A DNA stretch of 64,000 bases from Marsupella aquatica. Lineage: Eukaryota; Marchantiophyta. The notes below the pieces were generated by a model. It saw nothing but the letters and a program-made list of their open reading frames with translations, did not search any database and had not been told where the DNA came from. The position numbers were made by a program, and so were the translations under genes. Of the stretch, positions 21,187 through 31,261 are shown in pieces; the first letter of the stretch is position 1; the number at the start of each line of letters is the position of its first letter. The stretch is from assembly GCA_973895155.1 (NCBI GenBank), contig OZ316898.1:13888001-13952000 (forward strand), read 5' to 3'.

Positions 21187-21228
21187 TGGATCCGAAATGG
21201 GATACGCCGTATCCCATCTTTGTATTCA
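21187..21228. repeat. Single outer palindrome near the right end
   Basis: GGATCCGAAATGGGATACGC and the inverted half GTATCCCATCTTTGTATTC form one unit, the closest to the right terminus. Confidence 0.7.
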
Positions 21229-21314
21229 TGTCGATTTTTCCCATTTTTTCAATTCAAAAAACTAGTTTTTAGTGGGAATACTAATTCCGTATCCAAGACT
21301 TTTTTGCCTTAGAA

Positions 21315-21378
21315 ACGTTTTTCGCCGCGGGCAAAACGAGAAGTGTGGTCACACTTCTCGTTTGGTCCGTCACCGTGT
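21315..21378 (-). repeat. Right terminal inverted repeat with perfect internal hairpin
   Basis: This is the inverted partner of the left end. Positions 21334-21363 form a perfect palindrome with two 14-base arms (AAACGAGAAGTGTG and its complement) around GT. The left end has direct repeats of the same core instead. Confidence 0.82.
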
Positions 21379-21384
21379 TAGAGA
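21379..21384. repeat. Target site duplication, right copy
   Basis: TAGAGA lies directly outside the right inverted repeat and matches 76-81. Confidence 0.8.
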
Positions 21385-22120
21385 GACATTGCCCTACATA
21401 CCTCAATGATACCCGCGCTTTGCTGTGCCTATTGGGCTATATTCTTGACACACAAAGTGTGGGATATCCAAAATCTCTGCAAGGTGGGCATTTCAATAGT
21501 GAGCTAAGTGAAAAAAGTGCATGACATGCACACCTCGGCAAACAATGTGTCAAACTTGCCAAAGTAAACCTCTATGTTACAACTTGAGGAGAATACATGG
21601 ATGGGCCAAGAAACATCATACCTCTTGGACGCGCAGTCTCACGCTATGCATAGTGCATTATAAAAAAAGACTACCAACCTCCCTCAAAAAAACTAATTAA
21701 CCTACCCCTCCATGCCAAAATCAAGGTACTGCACATCATATCCAAACACAAACATTAGCCTAAAAATGGCTTCACGTTATCATAAGAAAATGTACAACAC
21801 TATCCTCATAAAAACCCTAAACCAATGTCTCAAGCAAGACTATATAATAATTGCATCATTATAGCCTAACATATTAGGTATGCACAACCAGAGTAAAATT
21901 ATCCCCCAAAAAATGAAAATCAAGAACAAACCCAAAAATTGTATCCGTGAAGAAGGAACTAGTATGCACAAGAGTCACATGCACATCACGGTCACCCTCC
22001 CATTAAAAAACCTGTCATTTCAAATGGAAAGAAAATGTTAACACAACCATACCCAACCCAAATTCAAAAAACCCCAAAACTCTAGAATCCATACCCAATT
22101 CAACCCAAACTAAACACATC
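21385..22120. other. Gap between giant transposon 1 and the small CACTA relative
   Basis: AT-rich DNA of about 740 bases. No convincing coding region, repeat or RNA gene was seen. Confidence 0.5.
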
Positions 22121-22159
22121 ACACCCCCTTTGGGAAAGAAAAAGTGCATCCGAAAGAAT

Positions 22160-22320
22160 TCTACGAGGGGTCCGATACTATAAGAAACGGACAAACCTTG
22201 GCAAACAAAAGGCAACCCATTAACAACGAGGGGTCCGATGTCAAACATATCGGAAGGTCCGATACCAATACCGATGTTCTCGGCTTCGGAAAGTCCGAAG
22301 CAATTTGCATCGGACGCAAC
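22160..22320. repeat. TCCGAT/ATCGGA motif cluster, left
   Basis: At least six copies of GTCCGAT or ATCGGA in both orientations. The same word forms clusters in the TnpA-like gene intron and at the right end. Confidence 0.7.
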
Positions 22321-23549
22321 AGGCCAGATTTCAAAAAAGAAGTCCCGACGCTGGTGCAAAGACCCGCAAGTCGGGACAAGCTTCGCACTTGACACTTAGG
22401 CTATTGCCGAGGCTGGGAGGGGAGCTCAAAGGAGGAGGGGAGATGGTGGGAGGCGAATCTGGTGGTGGGGATGGGGCTGGACCTTCTCGGGCATACGATG
22501 AGGTGATGAAGGAGATTTTTGTTGCTAGGGCCGGGTTGAGTGTGGAGGATGCAGCTAGAGTAGTCCCGCTTTTGCAGACCTTGTTTGATGCCTCAAAGAT
22601 TGAGGCTGAGAAAGCTGCTGTAGCAGCCATTGCAGCTGCAAAGAAGAAGAAGAAGGAGGCAAAGAGAAGCAGGGCAGATGCAGAGGAGTCTCTCTCTCCT
22701 CGAAAATGAGAGAAGAAGCTTCGGAGGGAGGCTAGGGAAGCTGAGAAGGGGCAAGTAGAGGAGCTCAAGCGAAAGGAAGCAGAGAGAGCTTTGAGGCCTG
22801 AGCTACCCCTAAACTCAGGTGGCTCTCCATTACCCAGGGGCTACAATCTCTTTCGCAGCCAATTCAAACAAGTGCGGCGGGCCAATTTGGGGCCATTAGA
22901 TTACTGGGGCAAGAAGGAGGAAGAGAAATCCAGAATTCGAGAGCAAGTGAAAGAACGATTCAAGAACGGGGCACACATTGATGATAGGTTCTTGAACAAG
23001 AGGATATCGGCCTCACTCTCAGACATGCGAAACCATCAAAGAGAGAAATTCAGGAACTACGTTGCTGAGATGCCGATGGATGCAGAGGTGGTCAGGGAGT
23101 AGGGCTGTCCAGATGCGCTTTCCTCAGATGAGTGGGCAGCTTGGCTTGAGGAGGAACTAGCAGTCCGAGCCTGGCTGCAAAAATGTCACTACAATCTCAA
23201 AATCACCCTGGCAGAGGAGAAGAGGAAAGCTGGAGAGGAAATTGACATCCTCCCCCTCCAACAGATGCAACGACAGTGGCATGCACAAGAGGTAAGACTC
23301 CCCAAGCCACCAAAGGACATCATAGCAGCTTTGCAACGAGTGCAAGGTCGACCTGTGGTCACTCACCGGATGGGGCAAGGCGGCTCCAATCGACTGAAGG
23401 CCAAATTTGTAAGACCCCTCTCCCTCCTCCCTAGCTCCTCCCCCCGACCACCTGACCTTCTGTTGCAAAGAGTGACCATTTTTTTGCCTCCAAATGCTTT
23501 AAACCCTTTGCGGCCCAATGGTGTAATTTGCTCTCGGCCCTGTGCTTTC

Positions 23550-23670
23550 CGATAGGTGTCCGATTCTTTCTGCATCGGACCCGGCATCGGACCTCTTGTT
23601 ATTCATTTTTTGCCACTAACGTTTCGTGGCAGTTCCGATGCTAAGACAATCGGATGGAGAATCGGACCCC
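23550..23670. repeat. Motif cluster in the intron of the TnpA-like gene
   Basis: Five TCCGAT/ATCGGA copies, including CATCGGACCCGGCATCGGAC, occur inside the inferred intron. Confidence 0.65.
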
Positions 23671-24224
23671 TAGTGGAAAGCTTAATTATCAGGTTTTGTG
23701 GCATTTTTAGGGGGCTTATAGCAATAGTTTAACTCGGGTATTAGGTTTAGGGGTTTCATGATTGAGTAGCACTTTGTGGAGCTTTTTAAATTAGGGTTAA
23801 ATTTGAGAACTAGTTTGATTAGGGGTTTATATATAGGGTATAGGATATGTATGGGTATGTGGCTGGGGTCCTATTTTAAATTAGGGTTTACTATGATAAC
23901 AGTTTTAATGAGGGGTATGTAGGGTGTGCATTATGGGGTCCAAGATTGCTTGGTTTCATGCTAATGGGATATTTTTTGGGGGACTGTGAACTGCTAGGAA
24001 AGGGAGTGGGGTAGACCTATTGGGCCATCCGAGAGGGATTTGGCAAAGAGGAATGGACCCCGCGCTCTTAAGCGCCACCTTGAGGATGAGTTGGGAGAGG
24101 TTTGTGTTCCCCCTAGGTTAAGAAAATGTTTTTGGTTATGGTGAATTTGTTAGAGTTTTGGAGGCCCTATATAAACAAATTTAACAACAATTTAATCCTA
24201 GCTATGTATTGCGTAGGAGGAGTC

Positions 24225-24360
24225 AGGATCGGATGAGGAGTCAGGTGGGGCAGGTGATGAGGGTGCAGGTGATGAGGACGGTGGTGATGAGGATGCTGGT
24301 GATGAGGATGTTGGTGATGAGAATGCAGGTGATGAGGATGCAGAGGATGCGGCAGGGTCG
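24225..24360 (+). repeat. In-frame minisatellite coding GDED repeats
   Basis: Units of 12-15 bp around GGTGATGAGGATG are repeated about eight times. They encode an acidic Gly-Asp-Glu tract at the start of exon 2 of the TnpA-like gene. Confidence 0.75.
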
Positions 24361-24949
24361 GCGAGAGTGGCCACGGTTACCCCTATCCCTCATGTTGCCC
24401 CCACATCAGCAGAGGGTGCTGGTTCACATGATGCTAATGGTGTGGGCTCCCATCATTCAGCAGCATCACGGGGTGGTAGGCCCGGGCCGTCAGGGGGTAG
24501 TAGAGGTCGTGTGGGACCAGGCCATCGGTCAGGGGTACATAGTGTACCAGCTGGCCCTCCATGACGAGGGACTAGTGACATACAGCATGGTGGTTCTAGG
24601 GGTCGAGCGCCATCTCGTGAGTCTGGTGGGAGTACAGCACGGCACGGGCCAGAGACAGCACATGCAGGTGGAGCATCCCATCACTCGCGTAAGTCTACCG
24701 GAGAGGGCTCCTTCCACTCTGCTGTGTCGGGGGGTGGTGGGATATCTGTCTTGCCTGAGCACCGTAGTGGTGCATCTAGTGGTTCAGGGTCTAGACCGGC
24801 ATCAGGCCAACCCACGCCATCCGCTGAGCAGGTGGCTGCCACGGTTGTGGGCAGCCACCAACATGAGGGGTCTCGCGCTCCCGAACCTGTACCCCGCCCA
24901 CGCTCTCGCTCGAAGAAGAAGAAGGGATGCAACACACCTTTTTAGAGGT

Positions 24950-25280
24950 TTGTGGTACATAGTGTCTAATAGCTTTGATTAGAGGTACCACGTAGTGTAG
25001 GCCAATTAGAGCCTCATTTTGGTGTTTCATGTAGCCGTCATCGGCCATATGGCTCTACTGCCTATCTGCCCATTTCATTTTGTACATTGGGGTGTTCCCC
25101 ATTGTGAAAACCTGATATTTAATTCAACCACTACCTTGCTTTGAGCATGCTCTTTGGACCCTATTTTGTCAATCTTAGCCTGAACCCTAAACCTAAACCC
25201 CCAAATGATTCCCATGAATCCAGTATTAAACCCCCACAAACCCTAAATATCCATTATTAGTCAAGCCGGTGACCCAGCTC
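24950..25280. other. Spacer after the TnpA-like gene
   Basis: AT-rich, with short CCCTAAA/CCTAAACC strings near 25185-25250. No gene seen. Confidence 0.4.
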
Positions 25281-25283
25281 ATA

Positions 25284-25720
25284 TCAGATACCATACGCTA
25301 CGGAACTTCCGAAGTAAAATATTTCGGACCCCTCCTCCCAAATGTCCGATATTTTCAGCATCGCAATTTGCGTTACAAACCACTACGGATGTCCCGATAC
25401 GTATTGCTACGCAAACTCCGATATGTTTTACGTCGGACTATCCCATATAAAATGCATCGGACCCTTGATATTACCTTGCTGTAGCATCTTAGTATCCGAT
25501 GAAATTAGAATCGGACACAAATTATCCAAAACATCCAGTAACAGATGTACCGATTGTTTCAGCAACGGATGTATCGATTGTTTCAGCAACGGAAAGTCCA
25601 ATGGATGTCCAATTGTCGATATCCGATGAATGAAGTATGGGAAATTGCGAAGTAAATCACATCGGACGCCTCATTTTTCCGCGTCAAAATTTCTGAAGGA
25701 GTTCGATGTTGTTAGGATCG
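25284..25720. repeat. TCCGAT/ATCGGA motif cluster, right
   Basis: About ten copies of TCCGAT, ATCGGA or CTTCCGAAG-like variants in both orientations, including an ATGTACCGATTGTTTCAGCA direct repeat at about 25544-25590. Confidence 0.7.
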
Positions 25721-25828
25721 GAAAAAGGGCCGAAAATGTACTAGTGATCAGTGGCAAAAACTCAGAACTCCTTCCTCCCGTGGGCAAAATCGTCAATCTT
25801 GGACTCAAAACGATCACCTCTTTGTGAT

Positions 25829-26350
25829 CTATCCGTTCAGCCCAAGCACTTCACATCTCTCCCTCCGAGTCGAGCGCAATGACAAGAAATCCCACTCAGG
25901 CAAAAGAAGACTCCATAGCCGGTCAGAAAATCAGAATGCTTCTTTTTCTCGTCCCGTCGCACACGGTACTCACTTGGTAACAAATCAGCTACCAAAATGG
26001 CCAGCTCGTCCCGATCTACAAGCGGAGCTATAGTATGTGACGTCTCCTTTGCCGTAAAGCTCACACCATCGGGAAAACAAACTCTGGTCCCTCCTCCAAA
26101 AAACCGTCGAACATGAATGTTGCCAACTTTCTTCACAACTTCCAAAACGACAAAAACTTAGATCTCTCCGCACCACAATCTCTGTTCAACGATTTCTTTG
26201 CACTGTTAGAAAGCCCTTGCCCCGATCTATCCGTTGAGCCCATAAACTCCAAGTTCCATGCGATGGAACTCCGAAAAATCAACCGACACTCAACGCTGGA
26301 AAAAACCATCACGAAATCCCGTCACAAACAATGTCACCTCCCAGGCGTGC
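25829..26350 (-). other. Internal fragment next to a Copia-like LTR
   Basis: A minus frame (26145-25837, about 100 codons) reads away from the LTR at 26363-26705, where a gag gene would begin. It contains the block VRRFFGGGTRVCFPDG. I do not recognise it as Gag and see no CCHC knuckle or protease. It is probably the start of a truncated element. Confidence 0.3.
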
Positions 26351-26360
26351 TCTAATACCA
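26349..26360 (-). other. tRNA-iMet-type primer binding site
   Basis: On minus the sequence reads TGGTATTAGAGC, one mismatch from TGGTATCAGAGC, the common plant primer site complementary to initiator tRNA-Met. It sits two bases after the LTR end. Confidence 0.6.
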
Positions 26361-26362
26361 AT

Positions 26363-26705
26363 TGTTGAGCATAGACAACACTCGTAACGGTAAGCACATG
26401 ACACATCCAACGCGCAAGTAGTCGACACAAGATATATGTGGTTCACCTCCTCGAGGCTACGTCCACGGGAACACACAAGAGAACTTTACTGAACTCTAAG
26501 CCCGTCGGCTAAACCAAGTCTCCACAGTGTAAGCTCTCCTCATCTCTCAAGTGGCCCTATAACAATGAGCCTAAGTTCCACTTATCCAAGCAAACACCGC
26601 TTGGCATATAGTGTGCATCCTAGTTAACCTAACCACGTCTCCGACTATGGTTAGCCTAACTACGGTTACATGTCGTAACCCTAGACCTTGAGTAAATACC
26701 TAACA
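26363..26705 (-). repeat. Copia-like LTR, 343 bp
   Basis: On minus the segment begins TGTTAGGTATTTAC and ends TATGCTCAACA, with a primer site directly after it. Length, TG..CA ends and the primer site fit a Copia-type LTR. The other LTR was not found in the window, so the element is truncated. Confidence 0.5.
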
Positions 26706-27160
26706 GACACGCTCGATTGACCCACTTGAGAGCAATGGACATACATTTATGGAAATGGTTGTGCAGGACTCAAAGGCTCGCCCATAATGCAAGACAATGT
26801 TGTTTAAAGTTTGCATAGATGAGCAGGGTGACTCCACCTGAAATCTTGCCATATAGCTTTCATGATCAATGGAGATGTGACGCCGGTGACATGGTCCTTA
26901 TTCAATAATACGATGGAATTGGTATGCTATGCACAGTAAGTAACTATGAGACTGTAGAAGGATCAGCGAGATGGCAAGAATAAGGGCAATCATATGTCGC
27001 GGGTGGTCGGCGACCGTATCTCTTTCAATGTGTCGCCAAATCCGGATCTATAAAGAGCATTGGAAAGATCTGGTCAAGGCGAGTAAAATCGATATAAAAC
27101 ACTTGGGAAACGGAGGTGTATTAAGAAAGATACGGCCTGGTTAGTGTGCCGGGTTAACTT
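26706..27160. other. Unannotated spacer
   Basis: About 450 bases without a supported gene or repeat. Confidence 0.4.
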
Positions 27161-27164
27161 GTGG

Positions 27165-27545
27165 CCGGAATTAGCGGGTTTGGCTTCGGTTTTGGGTTAA
27201 CCTAAGCTTGGCCACGGCTTAGCTTAGGTCAGCCCGGCTTCAGCTTAGGCTTAGCCCAAGTTTGGGTTAGCCTGACCTCGGGCCCGGGTTAGCATAGGTC
27301 AGCTCGGGTTTGGGCTCAGACTAGCGGACTAGCAGACTAGCGGATAGCGGCTAGCAGACTAGCAGGATAGCGGCTAGCAGACTAGCAGGATAGCGGCTAG
27401 CAGACTAGTGGACTAGTGGCTAGCAGACTAGCGGCTAGCAGACTAGCGGCTAGTAGATTAGCCAGAGGCCACGGGTTAGCTCTACTCGGGCTAGATAGGA
27501 TAGCTTGGCTAGCCAAACTCGGGTTAGCTATGTAACTCGGGTTAG
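27165..27545. repeat. GCTAGCAGACTAGCGG minisatellite and GGTTAGC repeats
   Basis: Between 27320 and 27460 units of 13-26 bp made of GGCTAGCAGACTAGC are repeated head to tail. On either side degenerate GGTTAGCxTAGG and CTCGGGTTAGC units continue. No coding frame spans it. Confidence 0.75.
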
Positions 27546-27718
27546 CGCAACAGTGCGTACCCCCTCTCGGTTGCGGGGGCATAATTTTCTCTGTATTTGC
27601 CCAAATCGACTATAATTGACCTCGTTGGAAAGAGGAGCTCAAGCCGCTTCCAACGCTGCTATCCACGCAGCAAATGGTTGAATAGAGAAATCTGGAGAGG
27701 AGGCGCAAGCTCGCAAAA

Positions 27719-28015
27719 ATTCTCGGGGGTTTCACTTCCACAAAAATGGCATATCACGTGCGACGAAGGATAGGGTCATTTTATTGGTTGTAAGGGAAGA
27801 CTTAAGAATTTTTGTAGAAGAACAATAGGGTCTTTTAAATTCAATTTTGAGACTTATAAGAATATTATGGTCTTTTTAATCCAATTTTTGGAATATTCCA
27901 AGAATATTCCAACTTTATAGGGGTTAAAAAATAATATTTTTTTCTTACATTTTAGGGCATCCAAGGCCTAAAAACGTCGCAGGTGATGGGGAGGTCCCCA
28001 TAGAGTGAGACCCCC
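27719..28015. repeat. Dispersed repeat, copy 1
   Basis: This stretch (CGGGGGTTTCACT to GTGAGACCCCC) matches 30977-31240 along its length with many substitutions and small indels. Both copies start GGGGGTTTCACT and end near AGTGAGACCCC, an inverted pair, so each copy looks like a short non-autonomous element or LTR. Confidence 0.6.
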
Positions 28016-28179
28016 GAGCAAAAATTGTGGAGGAGGGCCAAATCCGAAATACATAGTCCGTTTGAGATAGAAATAAAGTTGCGAGTTAGGGTTTAGTAGT
28101 TAGATATAGTGGCGGCTCTGTTAGGGCTAGGATGGGGCGCCAACAACGTAGCATCCACCCATTTGGGCTTAGTGTGAGA

Positions 28180-29520
28180 GTATATAGGGCAGCCCCCCCG
28201 GTAGAGGCAGGGGGGACTTCAGTTGTGTGATCTCACGTAGACTGAGCATCAGGGAGGAGCTCTGTGCAAGCAAGGCTGGACTTGGACGTCGTGTGTTGGG
28301 GAGAGCTGGGTTATGCTATTACTCAGGGAGTAATCAGCCAAGCTTCACAGCAACGGTTTGCCAGGTTTGCGAGCTGGATTGTGGCTCTTTCTAGTGGGCA
28401 GCACAACTGGGTTCTTTTCCCCCGATACATAACCTTGGTGATAGGTGACGTATTGGTGATTATAAACTGTGGGGAGGATTTTGATTGCATTTACGATGAG
28501 CACAATAGGGAGGCTGAGACACTGATCGAGGTGCAGCAGGAGGAGCATTTACAGTTCAGTTTGGCAAGGCTACGTGATCCATGGGGAGTCTCGGCCTTTG
28601 TTTGGTAGAGAGCACTAAGGGATTTATGGCCAAAGCTGAGCTTGCAAGGCAAGCATGAGGCCGGGCCTCATTGCAGTCTGGGGTAGATCGCCGTTAGGCC
28701 TGGTACCAGCTTTGAAGTCGAGTCAACTGTGCATGCGTAACTTGACATTCTGAAATGGAGGTGTGAGATCTGTATGTGCCCCCAAGAATGAAGTGCAGTG
28801 AAGGAGGTTGAGTTCAGGATTGAGTTTGCAAGGCAAGTACGGGATTGGTTCGAGTCCAATCTGCCGTCGCAATCTGGAGTGAGCCGGGCTCAGGTTCAGG
28901 ATTGAACTTGCATGGCAAGCACGGGGCTTGCGGGGCAAGCATGTCGCAATCTGGAGTAGACAGCCTTCGGGACTATTGTTCGAATCAAGTGTTCTCAATG
29001 AACTATTGTGCACATCGTTGAATCTAATTGAGTTTTCCTCTCAGGCCTCATTTCTCTCATGGATGTGTGTGTGTGTGAGGCAATCTGAGTGTATGATGGG
29101 ACTAGCAGCGCCACTGAGAGGTGTACCGGGTGCATTGAAGTGGGTTGGGTGAGGGCTGTCATAACTCTGATTGCTGGGAGTGGAATGGCAGAGTGGTGGG
29201 GCAATGGCTTAGAAGTCCCTAAGCTGGGAATCAGTCAGAGTCACTGATTTATGGGTACATTCCGGCGGCGGAATAGAAACATACCTATGGTAGTAAGCAT
29301 ACGTATAGACATATGTGCACCGTAGCGCTAGGCCCTGTGTGTACGGGCCCGACATGAAGACCCCCTTCTCACCAGAACTATCATGAGTGCAAGAGCTGAT
29401 TCCCAACCTTGGTCCTTTGGGATTGAGCTTGGGTGATGTGTGACAGAGTCTTGCTATGATAGTCTGGCGTTAAGGGGATAAACCGGTGTATACCAGCCTT
29501 CACAACATCCCTCCGTGATC
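28180..29520 (+). repeat. LTR-like remnant related to insertion B
   Basis: GAGCTTGCAAGGCAAGC..GGGCCT..GCCGTTAGGCCTG..TTTGAAGTCGAGTCAACTG near 28638-28732 parallels 17265-17360 in insertion B. CATTCCGGCGGCGGAATAG plus AAACATACCTATG near 29257-29292 parallels 17586-17620 and the minus strand near 9255. The segment GGCTGAG/CTTGCAAGGCAAGC is itself repeated near 28815 and 28920. No gene was recognised. Confidence 0.45.
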
Positions 29521-29574
29521 CTCAGGTACAAGGAGATAGTTTTGGCACCCAATAGTGACAGCTTTGGTGTCAAG

Positions 29575-30074
29575 ACCCAATGTCAACCGCTTGACAGGAG
29601 ACAAGGGGGTTTTATGGAGAGTAGCATTCCTGGGATACCAAGGCACGTTGTACGACAGGAAGGGTCGCCATTACTTCAAAGACTTTAATTCATGACACCA
29701 TTGATCTCATATTCGGAGATGGCCAATCCTACTACGAGGTAATACTTCACCTTATGCCCCAACTTCATGTACGTTGCTGCCAATGAACGTGATGCTGGTG
29801 CTGGAACGATGGCTGAATTGGATTTCTAATTGTAATTTTCACGGTCGTCATGCAGACTTGTTACTTGGATTTAGTCTCGACTTCATTTGGCTTGATAACA
29901 GCTCCAAAGAGAGCAGTGAAAAGTGACACCTCTGGTTACTCATTTGTGGACTGCGTCGTGAACGGAACTGGGGAAAGTTACTTGGGAAGAGATAGGACGG
30001 CTCCGCTGACCAACTTTAGCTGGACTTCAGATGCATTGTCCAACACATATCTCACTACTTTTCAATCTCAATAA
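29575..30074 (+). pseudogene. Pectinesterase (pectin methylesterase) gene remnant
   Basis: The frame reads LTGDKGVLWRVAFLGYQGTL and YDRKGRHYFKDF, then after a one-base shift near 29684 DTIDLIFGDGQSYYE. An intron (GT at about 29740, TCATGCAG ending near 29853) follows. The next exon reads YLDLVSTSFGLITAPKRAV and SGYSFVDCVVNGTGESYLGR. These match the plant pectinesterase order: GDKA..FLGYQDTLY, HYFKDC, DFIFG, ITAQ, GF(V)FxxCxxTG, YLGR. The catalytic Asp of DFIFG survives as DLIFG. Pectinesterases de-esterify cell-wall homogalacturonan. Only the central part of the domain is present and the frame after YLGR departs from the family, so this is a gene relic. Confidence 0.75.
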
Positions 30075-30970
30075 AAATAAAAACAGAGGGGTCCACAAAC
30101 TAATTTTCATTTACTGTCCTAAGTAATGGAGCTTACCCTATGAATTTTATTTTTTTGGATGTTTTCTCTGCATCCCCTTGTACCAGAAATAAAGGAGAAG
30201 AATTTAGCCCACTCCCACTCTCCATTTGTACTATGAGATTAAGTTTGTGTAAAAGTGAATATTAGATATAAAAAAGTTCAATCAATCATTATTGCTTACA
30301 CATGACAGCCATAAGGAAGTTGTTTGGTAAATATGATCATAAAAATACTCCTATCTTCCTGGATTATTTCAAAGTCTGGCAAAAAAGCTTACTACTAGAC
30401 AGATGTATTCTTGGTGAATTCAGTCATGAACTATTTTGTCATTATTTTCTGGCCAGGGCAGTGGCTGAGGCACACTAGTACCCACCGCTGGAGATATTAA
30501 TTCATATACAATAGAGTGCTGAAACTTGAGCACGTTGTAGCCTCCGTGGTAGCACCAACAAAATTTTCTGACAAAAGTGTCTGGTCACAACGCAAAGTGG
30601 CGGGCCAATGGAACCTGGCCATCTGAGTGTGGATGTTGTGAGCTGCCTGCATGGCGCATGAGCCCATCAAATTGATGATGAAGTCTCTCAAAGATATGAA
30701 TGGCAAGGGGGTGGGGGTGGGGGAAGCTATGTGATAAGGCTTGTGCTACATATTTTGCCTCTTTGGTCATTGCTGCTAAGGACATTTGGAATTTTGTACT
30801 CTTTAGATATATGACAAGTTATTTTAAAATTCCAGAAAGCAATAAATAAATATATTCATTTATATTAAGCTTTTGATTTGTACACACATAGATCAGGGGT
30901 TTAGTTACTCTTAGTGGGACCTCAACATTATTTTGTACTTAATGGGTCAAATATAATGAGCAAAGACCCC
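30075..30970. other. AT-rich stretch
   Basis: No supported gene. A (G)n-rich GGTGGGGGTGGGGG run lies at 30709-30724. Short frames on both strands show no recognisable domain. Confidence 0.4.
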
Positions 30971-30976
30971 TAGTCT

Positions 30977-31240
30977 TGGGGGTTTCACTCCACAATTTGG
31001 CACATTGTGTGCAGCAAAGCATTTTATAGTTGTAAAGGAATACTTTAAAACATTGGAAGACAATTAGGGTCTTTTAAACCCAATTTGAGACCTATTAGAA
31101 CATTAGGGTCTTTGTAATCAATATTTTGGAAAATTCTGATATTCCAAGAATTTTTTTACTTGCTAGGGGTAATAAATAATTATTTTGCTTACATTTTAGG
31201 GGGTCCCGGGCCAAAAAACCATTGCATAAAGTGAGACCCC
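30977..31240. repeat. Dispersed repeat, copy 2
   Basis: Diverged copy of 27719-28015, in the same orientation and about 3.26 kb downstream. The shared core includes TAGGGTCTTTTAAA, CTTACATTTTAGGG and GTGAGACCCC. Confidence 0.6.
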
Positions 31241-31261
31241 AAATCCCCCTCTTCAGTCCTC

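Larger units (their letters stand above)
82..21378. mobile_element. Giant DNA transposon 1 (DUF7869-type transposase, methyltransferase cargo)
   Basis: Seen: the sequence from 82 and the reverse complement from 21378 agree at about 31 of the first 34 bases, starting ACAC(A/G)GTGACGGACC. TAGAGA occurs directly outside each end (76-81 and 21379-21384), a 6-bp target site duplication. Inside are a + transposase gene (about 1206-4911), a minus ParB/methyltransferase/Ulp1 gene (5051-18296) and a minus F-box-like gene (19223-20278). Two later insertions total about 8.6 kb, so the element was about 12.7 kb when it moved. Palindromic motifs fill the subterminal DNA. Inference: this is one autonomous-type element, now decayed by nonsense mutations and insertions. 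The superfamily is not certain, but a DDE-type transposase with three conserved acidic or His blocks is visible. Confidence 0.88.
22443..24945 (+). pseudogene. TnpA-like accessory protein of the small CACTA relative
   Basis: Exon 1 22443-23408 (donor GTAAGA), intron 23409-24216 containing TCCGAT motifs, exon 2 24217-24945. The core matches the sister gene at 39592-41653: VKERFKNGAHIDDRFLNKRI against VKDSFRNGAEIDDQWLADRI, and THRMGQGG against THKMGQGG. That Cys-poor helical block resembles plant Ptta/En/Spm transposase domains (Transposase_24 type). Exon 2 opens with acidic GDEDAGDED repeats and ends RSRSKKKKGCNTPF, like KRPAKRSRRAPF in the sister. Stops TGA at 22707-22709, TAG at 23100-23102 and TGA near 24562 fit CGA or CAG ancestors. 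Known TnpA proteins bind subterminal motifs. Confidence 0.6.
22120..25746 (+). mobile_element. Small CACTA relative carrying only a TnpA-like gene (ends approximate)
   Basis: Clusters of TCCGAT and ATCGGA lie at 22160-22320, 23550-23670 and 25284-25720, and the TnpA-like gene between them is homologous to the one in the CACTA element at 38942-48629. The right limit may be the inverted CACTAGTACATTTTC at 25732-25746. I could not find a matching left terminus, so the element may be truncated. No TNP2 transposase is present, so it would depend on another element to move. Confidence 0.5.

Noticed and set aside
23700-24200. GGGTTTAGGG-like strings as interstitial telomere repeats
   Set aside because: The heptamers are degenerate and scattered, not tandem TTTAGGG arrays.
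29850-30074. Intact small pectinesterase-like gene
   Set aside because: It starts mid-domain, with a frameshift in the upstream exon; treated as part of a relic.
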